Shown here one piece after another: positions 1 through 9,859 of a stretch of DNA of 64,000 nucleotides. Each line of letters begins with the position of its first letter. The first letter of the stretch is position 1. The translations under genes and the position numbers were made by a program. The DNA lies in the NCBI RefSeq assembly GCF_001720465.1, contig NZ_CP017113.1, forward strand, positions 1,922,001 through 1,986,000. Direction: 5' to 3'. Below the pieces are notes generated by a model that saw only the letters and a program-made list of their open reading frames with translations, was not told where the DNA came from and searched no databases. This DNA comes from Porphyrobacter sp. LM 6 (GTDB lineage: Bacteria; Pseudomonadota; Alphaproteobacteria; Sphingomonadales; Sphingomonadaceae).

Positions 1-969
<969 letters not shown>

Positions 970-981
970 TCCGGCGAGAGC

Positions 982-1512
982 CTAGCTGACGGCATCCTGC
1001 GCGGCATCGAAGAACCGCTCCATCGCCGCGAGACCCGTTGGCGTAAGGCGCACGAGCACGCGGCGGTTGTCGTCGGCATCGTTCTCGCGCACCAGCAGGC
1101 CTTCGTCCGCCAGAATGCCGAGCCAGCGTAGACCGGTAGTGGCGGGAGCCGCGGATCCGATGCACGCGCTCGACACCGAGACCGGCTTTCCCTCGGCATG
1201 GGCGATGTAGAGATCGATCAGGATATCCCACGCTGGCTCGCCGAACAGGTCGGGATTGCCGAAAATCGCAGCGCGCTTGCGCCGGAGAGCGTAGGTCTTG
1301 CGGGCCAGCGCAAGGTGAGCGCTCCCGCTTCCGGCACGCCGCGTCCGCGCCCGCCGGGTGGCATCATCGGCAGCGTCCGGCGTTACGGCGGCGCCGCGCA
1401 GACGTGCCGCAATGGTCAGCAGTTCATCGGCGAGAGGATGTAGCAGCGCCGCCGGATCCGCCATTGCGTCCGCATCGCTTGGGCACAGCCCGTCGCCAGA
1501 GATATCGCCCAT
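982..1512 (-). CDS. MarR-like winged-helix DNA-binding protein
   Basis: A 176-residue protein. After an Ala/Arg-rich N-terminal half (residues 1-75), the C-terminal 100 residues look like a winged helix: YALRRKRAAIFG, then FGEPAWDILIDLYIA, a recognition-helix region (ATTGLRWLGILADEGLL) and a wing with ENDADDNRRVLVRLTPTG, the typical MarR wing pattern. Sphingomonads carry many such regulators with the same FGEPAWDIL core. A GGAG-type ribosome site about 9 bp upstream supports the ATG at 1512 rather than the internal Met at 1464. No neighbour reveals its target. Fold is fairly sure, ligand and regulon unknown. Confidence 0.72.
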   Translation of the reverse strand: MGDISGDGLCPSDADAMADPAALLHPLADELLTIAARLRGAAVTPDAADDATRRARTRRAGSGSAHLALARKTYALRRKRAAIFGNPDLFGEPAWDILIDLYIAHAEGKPVSVSSACIGSAAPATTGLRWLGILADEGLLVRENDADDNRRVLVRLTPTGLAAMERFFDAAQDAVS

Positions 1513-1660
1513 CCCAACTGTCTCCGGGGTTAGCCCGGCCCTGTCAGGCCAGTGAGGTTCTTTCCCGGAAAATATAGGTATAGGGACGGGTGCTGGCTTT
1601 AAGGGTTACTACGCAGGTCGCTCTTTTTCTTGCGTAAAATCCCTGAGGGCGGGATCGCGC

Positions 1661-1858
1661 TCAGCGGCGCACCTGATCAAGCCTCAATTGCTGGATCGCG
1701 CAATCAAGGTGAGCCGCAGCAATCCACGCGCCCGATTGATCCAGCGCGGCCAACTGTTCTTCAAGTGCCGCCAGAATAGCCGGCACGCCATGGCCGTGCG
1801 GCGTCGCCCCGTTTTGATATTCCAAGGTCAGATCCCTTATGTTCTGTGACAGACCCAT
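1661..1858 (-). CDS. Small hypothetical protein
   Basis: A 65-residue open frame lying alone between the winged-helix gene and ribH. The protein has a short polar N-terminus and an amphipathic, leucine/alanine-rich second half (AILAALEEQLAALDQSG) that should be helical. No signal peptide, membrane segment or known motif is visible, and the upstream G-run sits too close to the ATG to be a convincing ribosome site. Codon use resembles the neighbours, which favours a real gene. Function unknown. Confidence 0.45.
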   Translation of the reverse strand: MGLSQNIRDLTLEYQNGATPHGHGVPAILAALEEQLAALDQSGAWIAAAHLDCAIQQLRLDQVRR

Positions 1859-1998
1859 ACCCCCGCGCGACCAGCGGGAACCTGCAATCCCGCCCCCGGT
1901 ATCGCGTTAATACCTTAGGGAAAGCTACAGAGGGAAAATACGTAGTGGGGCGCGGTGCGCCGAAATGGAACACCTGCACGGCAAACGTTTGCGGGAAA

Positions 1999-2418
1999 TC
2001 AGCCGAAACGCGCCTGTAAAGCCATCAGAGCGAGTGCTGCCTTGGCAGCTTCACCGCCCTTGTCTTTCTGCTTCGGATCGGCGCGGACCAGCGCCTGGGC
2101 TTCGTTCTCGACCGTCAGGATGCCATTGCCGATCGCGATTCCATCCATCGTCAGCGCCATGATTGCGCGCGCGCTTTCCCCGGCGACGATCTCGAAGTGA
2201 TAGGTCTCGCCACGGATAACCACGCCAATGGCGACGAAGCCGTCGTAGAGATCGCTCTCTGAGGCGAGCGCGATTGCGCCCGGGATTTCGAGTGCGCCCG
2301 GAACGGTCAGGACTTCCACCTGATGCCCGACCGCTTCCAGCGCGGCACGCGCACCGGCGATCAGCATGTCATTGAGGTGGGCGTAGAAGCGCGCTTCGAC
2401 GATCAGGATACGGGCCAT
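1999..2418 (-). CDS. ribH: 6,7-dimethyl-8-ribityllumazine synthase
   Basis: RibH condenses 3,4-dihydroxy-2-butanone 4-phosphate with 5-amino-6-ribitylaminouracil, the penultimate step of riboflavin synthesis. The 139-residue protein starts [12 protein letters not shown] and has the family segments [30 protein letters not shown] (with the catalytic His region) and ENEAQAL near the end. The frame stays open upstream, but the ATG at 2418 fits family length and lies 5 bp after the ribB stop, so the two genes form an operon. Its partner substrate is made by the upstream RibB domain. Confidence 0.95.
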   Translation of the reverse strand: MARILIVEARFYAHLNDMLIAGARAALEAVGHQVEVLTVPGALEIPGAIALASESDLYDGFVAIGVVIRGETYHFEIVAGESARAIMALTMDGIAIGNGILTVENEAQALVRADPKQKDKGGEAAKAALALMALQARFG

Positions 2419-2423
2419 GGTGC

Positions 2424-3671
2424 TTACTCCGGAATGGGGTGGAAGTCGGTGATGGTGAGGCCGTAGCCTTCGAGCGCGACGAGATCGGGGCGGCTGTTCG
2501 ACAGCAGCACCATGTCCGATACGCCGAGATCGACTAGGATCTGCGAGCCGATCCCGATGCTCCGCAGCTCTTCGTCGCGGCTCCATTCGCCGGTGCCGAC
2601 CCGCCCGGTGAGGATCACGATCACGCCCGAGCCGTGATCGCCAATCGCCTGCATCGCCCGCTGGAGCGTGCGCTTGCGCGGGCCGGGTGCACCCAGCACG
2701 TCGTCGAACACCGAAATCGGGTGGACGCGGGCGAGGGTGGGCTCGCCGGGAATGACGTGGCCCTTCTGGAGCACATACGCCTCGCTGCCTGCAACGCGGT
2801 CACGATAGGTGATCATGCGCCACTGCCCGCCGTAATCGGACGTGAATGCGCGTTCCGACAGGCGCTCGACCAGATGGTCGTTACGCATCCGGTAGGCGAT
2901 CAGATCGCGGATCGTGCCGATCTTGAGGTCGTGCTTGCGCGCGAACTTCACCAGATCATCGAGCCGGGCCATCGTCCCGTCCTCGTTCATGATCTCGCAG
3001 ATCACGCCAGAGGGGTTGAGACCGGCCAGCCGCGAGATATCGACTGCGGCTTCAGTATGTCCTGCGCGGACCAGCGTGCCGCCATCGCGCGCCATCAGCG
3101 GAAAGACGTGTCCCGGAGTGACAAGATCGTCCGCGCCCTTTGCCGCATCGATCGCGACCGAGATCGTGCGTGCGCGGTCCGCCGCCGAGATGCCCGTGGT
3201 GACGCCCTCCTTTGCCTCGATCGAGATCGTGAAGGCTGTCTGCATCGATTCCTGATTGTTGCGACTCATCGGGCTCAGGCCGAGGTGGTCGACCCGCTCC
3301 TTGGTGAGCGCGAGGCAGATCAGCCCGCGGCCATACATCGCCATGAAGTTGATCGCCTGCGGCGTCGCCATCTGTGCGGGGATGATGAGATCACCCTCGT
3401 TCTCGCGGTCTTCGTCATCGACAAGGATGTACATGCGACCATTGCGCGCCTCGTCGATGATCTCTTCGATCGTGGCGAGCACCGGCCGGTCGGCATTGGC
3501 TTCAAGGAAGGTTTCGAGCTTGGTGAGTGTCTCGGCAGTGGGGTTCCAGCCATCCTCGGTGCAATCACGCAGGGTGTTGGCGTGAAGACCGGCAGCGCGA
3601 GCAAGGCCAGCGCGCGTCATGGTGCCTGATGTGACGAGATCGCGAATGCGTGTGATGAGTGATGTGTTCAT
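2424..3671 (-). CDS. ribB: RibBX-type 3,4-dihydroxy-2-butanone-4-phosphate synthase with N-terminal HTH and degenerate GTP cyclohydrolase II domain
   Basis: A 415-residue, three-part protein. Residues about 18-58 resemble a Cro/CI-type helix-turn-helix ([19 protein letters not shown], then [16 protein letters not shown]). Residues about 64-270 are the RibB domain, which makes dihydroxybutanone phosphate from ribulose 5-phosphate; [10 protein letters not shown] and [11 protein letters not shown] carry its acidic metal-binding and His residues. Residues about 283-415 align with GTP cyclohydrolase II but contain no cysteine, so the three zinc ligands are gone, as is the usual RQEGRGIGL stretch. 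This matches the RibBX variant known in Proteobacteria. RibB activity is likely and cyclohydrolase activity unlikely, so a separate ribA is expected elsewhere. A perfect inverted repeat lies just upstream, and ribH follows after 5 bp. Confidence 0.93.
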   Translation of the reverse strand: MNTSLITRIRDLVTSGTMTRAGLARAAGLHANTLRDCTEDGWNPTAETLTKLETFLEANADRPVLATIEEIIDEARNGRMYILVDDEDRENEGDLIIPAQMATPQAINFMAMYGRGLICLALTKERVDHLGLSPMSRNNQESMQTAFTISIEAKEGVTTGISAADRARTISVAIDAAKGADDLVTPGHVFPLMARDGGTLVRAGHTEAAVDISRLAGLNPSGVICEIMNEDGTMARLDDLVKFARKHDLKIGTIRDLIAYRMRNDHLVERLSERAFTSDYGGQWRMITYRDRVAGSEAYVLQKGHVIPGEPTLARVHPISVFDDVLGAPGPRKRTLQRAMQAIGDHGSGVIVILTGRVGTGEWSRDEELRSIGIGSQILVDLGVSDMVLLSNSRPDLVALEGYGLTITDFHPIPE

Positions 3672-3682
3672 GTGGGTGCATT

Positions 3683-3700
3683 ATCACATGGCAGTGTGAT
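3683..3700 (-). promoter_or_regulatory. Perfect inverted repeat in ribB leader, possible operator
   Basis: ATCACA-N6-TGTGAT, a perfect 6-bp inverted repeat, ends 11 bp before the ribB start codon. Its position would overlap the promoter or leader of the rib operon. Because the RibB protein itself carries a helix-turn-helix domain, autoregulation is conceivable; that link is inference. The half-sites are in the opposite order to a CRP site (TGTGA-N6-TCACA). Confidence 0.4.
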
Positions 3701-3929
3701 CGCAAGCGCCAGGTCGAGGCTGACATGAGAATTGCGAGCCATCATTGAATGGCAACGGGTGCTGATGGTTGGCGCCGAGGCGCAGTTTTCGTTCAAGTCA
3801 TTGGCGGACGAATGCTTTCTGTTCAAAATCGTGAAACAGCCTTCAGCAATCAACTTGATCCGCGCCAGCGCCGAAGCATAACGTCTGTCAAATAGGCGGT
3901 GTATCCGAACAACACTTTGGGGGGCGGTC

Positions 3930-4343
3930 ATGAGGTGGACAGAGTTTGTCCCTGAATTTGTCTTGCTGGCATTGATCATCCTGCTCCGGTCTCCTGATCC
4001 CAACGCGGCCGCGCTAGTCATACGAGGTGTACTGATTGGCGCCTTAGTCGGAGCGGCGTGGTGTTCACTGCGAACACTTCTAGGCCGGACTGACCTCTCC
4101 AAGCTCAAGCTTGCGCTGTTTGGCGTCGGCGGAGCATTGCCAATGGCGTTAGCATATGCGGCTTTTGGTGCCGATTTTTTTACCGCGGCAGGATGGGACC
4201 AGTTTCTCTTTCGTGACAGATTGATTGGCCCTCCTTTTACACAAGAGGAGCGTGACATCACCTTGCTGGCGATGTTCGGAGCAGCCGTCGTGCTGCTTAC
4301 CATGAACATTCTTGGCGAGGAGCCACGCTGCGACCTGCCATGA
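3930..4343 (+). CDS. Small hypothetical integral membrane protein
   Basis: A 137-residue protein with four likely membrane helices: residues about 7-20 (FVLLALIILL), 27-46 (LVIRGVLIGALVGAAW), 61-81 (LALFGVGGALPMALAYAAF) and 112-130 (LAMFGAAVVLLTMNIL). A G-rich run a few bases upstream of the ATG can serve as ribosome site. Codon use is a little less GC-rich than in the flanking metabolic genes, and no domain is recognised. The 258 bp between ribB and this gene hold only the rib leader repeat and no other gene. A competing open frame on the minus strand lacks protein-like features. Confidence 0.6.
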   Translation: MRWTEFVPEFVLLALIILLRSPDPNAAALVIRGVLIGALVGAAWCSLRTLLGRTDLSKLKLALFGVGGALPMALAYAAFGADFFTAAGWDQFLFRDRLIGPPFTQEERDITLLAMFGAAVVLLTMNILGEEPRCDLP

Positions 4344-4440
4344 AGGTCTGTGGCGTGATGCCGCAAGCCATATGATATTCGCCAGTTCATCATGAGCGGT
4401 GCAAACTCTACTGTCCCGGCCTCTGAGAGGGGAGGTTCGA

Positions 4441-5793
4441 ATGGCAACCGCATTCTCGCACGCCCACGCGCCCGATCGTTCGCCGATCGCAATCAGCAAC
4501 TTCGACAAGCAGCGTTATGTTTCGGCTGAGTGGATGGAACGGGAACGCACGCGCCTGTGGGCAACGACTTGGCTTGTCGCTGGCGTGAGCGCTGACCTGC
4601 GCGAGCCGGGGCAGTTCATTACATTCGACATCGGCGCCGAAAGTATCATTGTTGCGCGGGGCAGCGACGGAATGCTGCGCGCCATGCACAATGCCTGCAC
4701 GCATCGCGGTACCCGGCTCGTCACCGAACCGCACGGGCTGTTGAAGAAGTTTGTCTGCCCGTACCACGCCTGGATCTACGGCCTCGACGGCAGCTTGGAG
4801 AGCGTGCCGGGGGAGGGGCGCTTTTCGAACGGCGTTCCCAAGGCCGATCTGGCTCTGAAACCGGTCGAGGTGGAGGAATCGCTCGGCATGGTCTTCGTTC
4901 GCCTGACCCCGGGGGATCTGTCGCTGGCTGATTTTCTCGCCCCGCTGGCCGAGGCGATCGGCACCTACCGGCTCGATTTGATGGATGTGACGAATGACCA
5001 GTCCGTCTCGCACCTGTGCAACTGGAAGGCGATTATCGACAATTTCGCCGAACTCTACCACGTCCCCTTCCTGCATCCGATCCACCGCCGGATGTTCGAA
5101 TGTGCGACCGCGCCAATCGGGCTCTACGCGCATGGCCACACGGCCGTGTTCGTCGAGGGCGGGGTGACGGATTCAGGCTTTCCTTCGGCAGAGGTGCCGA
5201 GCGACATGCAAGCCTTGCAGCTTGAGGCTTTCGGGCTCGATCCGGCGGAATTCCGCGGCCGGACCGACCAGATCAGGCCCGCACTGCAACGCGCCAAGCG
5301 TGCTCTCGCGGCGGAGCAGGGCCTTTCCTATGACGGCTTCACCGATGCGCAGCTTACCGATGTGTGGCAGTTCAACCTATTCCCCAACGTGATACTCTCG
5401 GTCACGCCGGAAAGTGCATGGTTGATGCGTTCGCGCCCGGATTCCACCAATCCGGGGTGCAGCCATTTCGACATGCTGACGCTGGTGCGTTTCCACGGCT
5501 CGCAGGGCGAGCAGAATGAGGAGGTGGATGGGGTCACCCGTATCGGCACCCACTTTCGCCTCAATGGCGCGCGGCCTGCCGATTTCCGCCGGCCATCGCG
5601 CGACAGTTTTACCCACGAAGACATCCTCGCCGGGCACAAGACCATGACGGTCACGATCGACGAGGACATTTCGCTGCTCGGCCGCGTGCAGCAAGGCATG
5701 GCCTCAAGCGGGTTCGAGCGGGTGTGGCTGAGCGACGAGGAATGCCGCGTTCAGCACTACCACAACACGCTCGACGCGTGCCTGGGAGTCTGA
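4441..5793 (+). CDS. Rieske aromatic-ring-hydroxylating oxygenase, alpha subunit
   Basis: A 450-residue oxygenase subunit. The Rieske [2Fe-2S] ligands are Cys86/His88 (NACTHRG) and Cys106/His109 (CPYHAW). The catalytic domain shows the mononuclear iron motif around NFAELYHVPFLHPIH. Such enzymes use electrons from a ferredoxin/reductase to hydroxylate or demethylate aromatic rings, quaternary amines or related compounds. No beta subunit, ferredoxin or reductase gene is nearby, which suggests an alpha-only (homotrimeric) type fed by distant partners. The start at 4441 follows GAGAGGGGAGG and is preferred over an in-frame ATG 42 bp upstream. Substrate unknown. Confidence 0.9.
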   Translation: MATAFSHAHAPDRSPIAISNFDKQRYVSAEWMERERTRLWATTWLVAGVSADLREPGQFITFDIGAESIIVARGSDGMLRAMHNACTHRGTRLVTEPHGLLKKFVCPYHAWIYGLDGSLESVPGEGRFSNGVPKADLALKPVEVEESLGMVFVRLTPGDLSLADFLAPLAEAIGTYRLDLMDVTNDQSVSHLCNWKAIIDNFAELYHVPFLHPIHRRMFECATAPIGLYAHGHTAVFVEGGVTDSGFPSAEVPSDMQALQLEAFGLDPAEFRGRTDQIRPALQRAKRALAAEQGLSYDGFTDAQLTDVWQFNLFPNVILSVTPESAWLMRSRPDSTNPGCSHFDMLTLVRFHGSQGEQNEEVDGVTRIGTHFRLNGARPADFRRPSRDSFTHEDILAGHKTMTVTIDEDISLLGRVQQGMASSGFERVWLSDEECRVQHYHNTLDACLGV

Positions 5794-5809
5794 TGCCGAT
5801 TTAAGGGGA

Positions 5810-5885
<76 letters not shown>

Positions 5886-6006
5886 ATTCCGATCTGGCCG
5901 GAAACACGCTTGCGGGAGGGCCAAGGCCGCGCCCCGATTCGCGTGAGGCGCTGCATTTAGCGTGTCCCGCCCTGATGGCAAGGCCCTAATCGCGCAGAAA
6001 TCGCAG

Positions 6007-7140
6007 TTACGCGGCCAAACCCCGTCGCGGGGCCAGACGGTTCCAGCGGTTCACCATCAGCAACAGCCCGATGCAGATCATGTTGGTCATCATGGATGAT
6101 CCGCCATGGCTCATCCACGGCAGCGGGATGCCCTTGGCGGGGGCCATCCCCATAACCATGAGAAGGTTGATTGCGATATAGAAGAATATCGTCGCCGTCG
6201 CCCCGGCGGCGAGCAGCGCGCAGAACCGGTCCTGGGATTCGCTGGCGACCTTCCAGCCCCAGCGCAGGATCATGGTGTACATTGCGAGCACGAACAGCCC
6301 GCCAACCAGACCCCATTCCTCGGCCATTGTTGCGAAGACAAAATCGGTATGCGGTTCGGGCAGGTAATTGAGGTGGCTCTGGGTGCCGTTGTTGAACCCT
6401 TTGCCGAAGATACCGCCCGATCCGATTGCGATCTTGGACTGGGCGATGTGATAGCCTGCGCCGAGCGGATCGTTCTCGGGATCGAGGAAGGTCGTCACAC
6501 GCGCGCGCTGGTAGTCGTGGAGGGCGAAGAAATAGATGAGCGGTAGTGCCGCCACCCCAGCGCCGCCTGCCAGCAGGAACCACCACAAAGGCAGACCGGC
6601 GAGGAACATCACCACTACCCCGCCAAAGGCAATCGCCACCGATGTACCGAGGTCGGGTTGCAGCAGTACCAGTGCGATCGGCAGCAGGATCAACATGCCC
6701 GACGGCACGACCGAACGCCAGGAGCCGATCAGCCCCGAAGGAAGGGTTTCGTAGAAGCGCGCCATTGCCAGCACCACGGCCGGTTTCATTAGTTCGGAAG
6801 GCTGGATACGGATCGGCCCCGCTTCCAGCCAGCGCTGGCTTCCGCCGCCAACCTGGCCGACAATCTCCACGGCGAGCAGCAGAAGCAGTACGATCGTATA
6901 GGCCGGGTAGGTCAGCACCCGCACTGCTTCGCGTGGCATTGAGGCTATGATGGCGGTCATTACCGAGAAGACGAGGAAGCGGATGAAGTGCGACATGGCG
7001 AAGGGCTGCATCGACCCGCCGCCTGCCGAATAGAGCACGAGTCCGCCGAACGCCGTCAGCAGCACCAACGGGATTAGCATTTCCCAAGGCTGCCTCGCAA
7101 TCGGTTCGGGCACAATCCCGCGGGGGGCGAAGGTGTTCAT
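6007..7140 (-). CDS. rodA: Rod-shape peptidoglycan polymerase RodA (SEDS glycosyltransferase)
   Basis: RodA polymerises lipid II into glycan strands in the elongasome, paired with PBP2. The 377-residue protein has about ten membrane helices and SEDS landmarks: QRWLEAGPIRIQPSELMKP, LLQPDLGTSVAIAF, the large periplasmic loop with NDPLGAGYHIAQSKIAIGSGG, and PWMSHGGSSMM near the end. It overlaps the upstream mrdA stop by 4 bp, which implies translational coupling. It is the last gene of the mreB-mreC-mreD-mrdA-rodA cluster, all on the minus strand. Confidence 0.96.
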   Translation of the reverse strand: MNTFAPRGIVPEPIARQPWEMLIPLVLLTAFGGLVLYSAGGGSMQPFAMSHFIRFLVFSVMTAIIASMPREAVRVLTYPAYTIVLLLLLAVEIVGQVGGGSQRWLEAGPIRIQPSELMKPAVVLAMARFYETLPSGLIGSWRSVVPSGMLILLPIALVLLQPDLGTSVAIAFGGVVVMFLAGLPLWWFLLAGGAGVAALPLIYFFALHDYQRARVTTFLDPENDPLGAGYHIAQSKIAIGSGGIFGKGFNNGTQSHLNYLPEPHTDFVFATMAEEWGLVGGLFVLAMYTMILRWGWKVASESQDRFCALLAAGATATIFFYIAINLLMVMGMAPAKGIPLPWMSHGGSSMMTNMICIGLLLMVNRWNRLAPRRGLAA

Positions 7141-9302
7141 GGTTGCACCTCCGGCGGCGAAGCGGGCGCGGGCGTGGCGCTCCCCGGCGCCGCAGCTGGC
7201 GTGGCAGGTGCGGCACTTGCGCTGGTGGCTTGGTCAACAGTGACGGGGACAACGGCCGAGGGATTGGCTTCGGGACGCGGGGCGATCACATCGTCGGCGA
7301 TTGCGTCAGTCTGCGTCGCGGCGACGCGCGCCTCGGCTTCGACGCGGTCGAAGATGTCTTCGTCGCGGCGCGGCACGCGGCGGACCTCGGCGCCCCGTGC
7401 GGCTGCATAGGCAGCATAGCGCGCCTCGAGCCGCTGTTGCGCGGTGCCACCCCATTGTGCTTCCAGTGCGGTGAGGGCTTCCATGCCCTTGGCCGGATCG
7501 AACAGGAAGGTCATCACGTCGCGCGCGATCGGGTAGGCTGCGCCCGATCCGCCGCCATGCTCGATCACCACCGCGCCCGCGTAGCGCGGGTTGTCATAGG
7601 GTGCGAAGAAAATGAACAGGCCGTGGTCGCGGTACTTCCACGGCCCCGATTTGCCGTTCGAGATGCTGAGCGAGACGACCTGCGCGGTGCCGGTCTTGCC
7701 TGCCATCTGCACGCCCTCGATAGGCAAACGCGCGCGCCCTGCCGTTCCGGGGCCGTTGACCACATCGCTCATTGCCTTGCGGACGTAATCGACCTGCTCG
7801 GAAGGAAAATCGATATTGTCGAAACCCTTGGGCTTGGTGTCGAGCGTCAGCCTTGGCATCACGTGGTGCCCGGTCGCCAGTCGTGAAGCCATCACTGCCA
7901 ACTGCAGCGGATTGGAGAGCATATAACCCTGACCAATGGTCGCGTTGACCGTATCGAAGGTTTGCCACTCGCGGCCCCACTTTTTCAGCTTCCAAGCCGC
8001 GTCCGGCACTGTGCCATAGAACTGGCTCGTCACAGGGAGGGGGAACTCTTGCCCCATGCCGCAGCGGCGCGCCATGGATGCGATCGGATCCATCCCGACC
8101 CGCTGGGCCATGGCGTAAAAGTAGACGTCGCAGCTCTGGTAGATCCCCTTGGCCATATCGACTGCGCCGTGGCCGCGGCGGTTCCAGCACCCGAAGACGC
8201 GGTTGCCGACCCTGAGGCCGCCGCCGCAGAACACCGTCTCGCTGGGGTCGACACCCGCTTGCATGAGTGCCATCGAAACCATCGGCTTGACGGTCGAACC
8301 GGGTGGGTAGAGGCCCTTGAGCACCTTGTTGCGGAGCGGCACACGCTCGTCGTCTCGCAGCATGCCGTATTCGACGCTACCGATACCATCGGAAAAGCTG
8401 TTGGGATCGAAGCTCGGCATCGAGGCCATGCACAAAAGGTCGCCTGAACGGCAGTCCATCACAACAACCGATCCGCTTTCAAGGCCGATGCGGCGCGCAG
8501 CATAGTCCTGTAGAGGCCCATCGATGGTGAGGCGGATGGGCTGGCCCTGCACGTCTTCGCGGGTCTCGAGATCGCGCACGATCCGGCCGCTGGCGGTCAC
8601 TTCCACCCGGCGCGCACCCGGAACGCCGCGCAGTTCCTTTTCGAACTGCTTTTCCAACCCGTCCTTGCCGATCTTGTAGCCGGGGGTGATCAGCAGCGGG
8701 TTGGGGTCTTTTTCGTACTCCTCTGCCGAAGCGGGGCCGACATAGCCGATCAAATGGCCGACGCTGGATGCAGTCGGATAGAGCCGCGAAAAGCCACGTT
8801 GCGGGACAACGCCGGGCAGGTCGGGCAGGCGCACGCTGAGTGCGGCGAACTGGTCGTAACTGAGGCCGCTATCGACTTCGACTGGTTGAAATCCGCGCGC
8901 CTGACTGACCTTGTCCTTAATGTCGGCGATGCGCGCTGCATCGAGCGACAGCAGCTCGCCGAGGCGGTCGATCGTTCCGTCGGCATCTTTCAGGCGCTCG
9001 GGGATCAGGTCGACGCGGAAATCGGCACGGTTTGAGGCGAGCGGCGCGCCGTTGCGATCGAGGATCCATCCGCGGCGCGGCGGGATCAGCGTCAGGTTGA
9101 CGCGGTTGCTTTCGGACTCGAGGCGGTATTTCTCGTTTTCGGCTACAGCGAGATAGCCAAGCCGCAGCGCGAGCAACACGCCGATCCCGCCTTGTACACC
9201 GGCGATCAGCATACCCCGACGCTCGAACGTCGCCCGCAGGATCGAGGCGTTGACCATTCGCGCAGGGCGTTGCGGTCCGTCCCGCAGCCACGGGAACTTC
9301 AT
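7137..9302 (-). CDS. mrdA: Penicillin-binding protein 2 (elongasome transpeptidase)
   Basis: PBP2 cross-links peptidoglycan during cell elongation in complex with RodA. The 721-residue protein has one N-terminal membrane anchor (about residues 33-50), a pedestal/dimerisation region, and a transpeptidase domain with the active-site Ser336 in STVK and the KTG box at about 536 (GKTGTAQ). The last 80 or so residues form an Ala/Pro/Thr-rich tail beyond the catalytic domain, longer than in E. coli PBP2 (633 residues) and probably disordered in the periplasm. The start codon overlaps the mreD stop by 1 bp. Confidence 0.96.
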   Translation of the reverse strand: MKFPWLRDGPQRPARMVNASILRATFERRGMLIAGVQGGIGVLLALRLGYLAVAENEKYRLESESNRVNLTLIPPRRGWILDRNGAPLASNRADFRVDLIPERLKDADGTIDRLGELLSLDAARIADIKDKVSQARGFQPVEVDSGLSYDQFAALSVRLPDLPGVVPQRGFSRLYPTASSVGHLIGYVGPASAEEYEKDPNPLLITPGYKIGKDGLEKQFEKELRGVPGARRVEVTASGRIVRDLETREDVQGQPIRLTIDGPLQDYAARRIGLESGSVVVMDCRSGDLLCMASMPSFDPNSFSDGIGSVEYGMLRDDERVPLRNKVLKGLYPPGSTVKPMVSMALMQAGVDPSETVFCGGGLRVGNRVFGCWNRRGHGAVDMAKGIYQSCDVYFYAMAQRVGMDPIASMARRCGMGQEFPLPVTSQFYGTVPDAAWKLKKWGREWQTFDTVNATIGQGYMLSNPLQLAVMASRLATGHHVMPRLTLDTKPKGFDNIDFPSEQVDYVRKAMSDVVNGPGTAGRARLPIEGVQMAGKTGTAQVVSLSISNGKSGPWKYRDHGLFIFFAPYDNPRYAGAVVIEHGGGSGAAYPIARDVMTFLFDPAKGMEALTALEAQWGGTAQQRLEARYAAYAAARGAEVRRVPRRDEDIFDRVEAEARVAATQTDAIADDVIAPRPEANPSAVVPVTVDQATSASAAPATPAAAPGSATPAPASPPEVQP

Positions 9303-9859
9303 CAGTCGATCCTCCGCGCGCGGGAGAGTCGAAAGCGGTCAAGTCCAGCAACAAGCCGAGCAATGATTGGATAGAGCAATACGGCGAGCACCGCCTGCGG
9401 GAACGCAACCATGAATAGCTCGGGCGTTACCGGTGCGCCGGAAACCAGCAGGCAGACCAGCCAGTACCCTGCCGCCATCATGCCGGCGGTAAACCAATCC
9501 TGCCAGAACCCGCGCCAGGGAAAGCGGGTTTCGATCAGCTCGATTGCGATCATCGCAATCGACCATAGCAGCATGGCACTGCCGAAGGGCTGGCCGCTCA
9601 CCAGATCGTCAAACGCGCCGAGCGGGGCACCGATCCAGAGCGGCATCAGACCGGGCCGGACCATGCGCCATGCAAGCAGCATCAGAAAGCCGAGTGGCGG
9701 CACAAGCGGCATAACATCGGCGATCAAAAACAGCGGAATGATCGATCCGAGCATGATCGACAGATAGGGCACGACAACCACGCGCCAAGCCGAAGGCGCA
9801 CGGTTGATCCGTTGCCCGTAAATGTCCGACCGTGCGCGAGGGTCGAGCCGCTCCATCAC
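9302..9859 (-). CDS. mreD: Rod shape-determining protein MreD
   Basis: MreD is the small integral membrane partner of MreC in the elongasome. The 185-residue protein has five or six hydrophobic segments (for example VVVPYLSIMLGSIIPLFLIA, LIPLWIGAPLGAFDDLVSG-like, and AVLAVLLYPIIARLVAG) and the family pattern GAFDDLVSGQPFGSAMLLW. It overlaps mreC by 4 bp and mrdA by 1 bp, so the cluster is translated as a coupled unit. Sequence conservation in MreD is low; position in the operon makes the call firm. Confidence 0.92.
   Translation of the reverse strand: MMERLDPRARSDIYGQRINRAPSAWRVVVVPYLSIMLGSIIPLFLIADVMPLVPPLGFLMLLAWRMVRPGLMPLWIGAPLGAFDDLVSGQPFGSAMLLWSIAMIAIELIETRFPWRGFWQDWFTAGMMAAGYWLVCLLVSGAPVTPELFMVAFPQAVLAVLLYPIIARLVAGLDRFRLSRARRID

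Noticed and set aside
3672..3929. FMN riboswitch in the rib operon leader
   Set aside because: I found none of the conserved RFN-element stretches; only the inverted repeat near the start codon stands out.
3668..4492. A 274-codon minus-strand frame around the small membrane protein
   Set aside because: Low-complexity Ser/Arg/Pro content and overlap with the Rieske gene start; the plus-strand frame at 3930-4343 has real membrane helices and a ribosome site.
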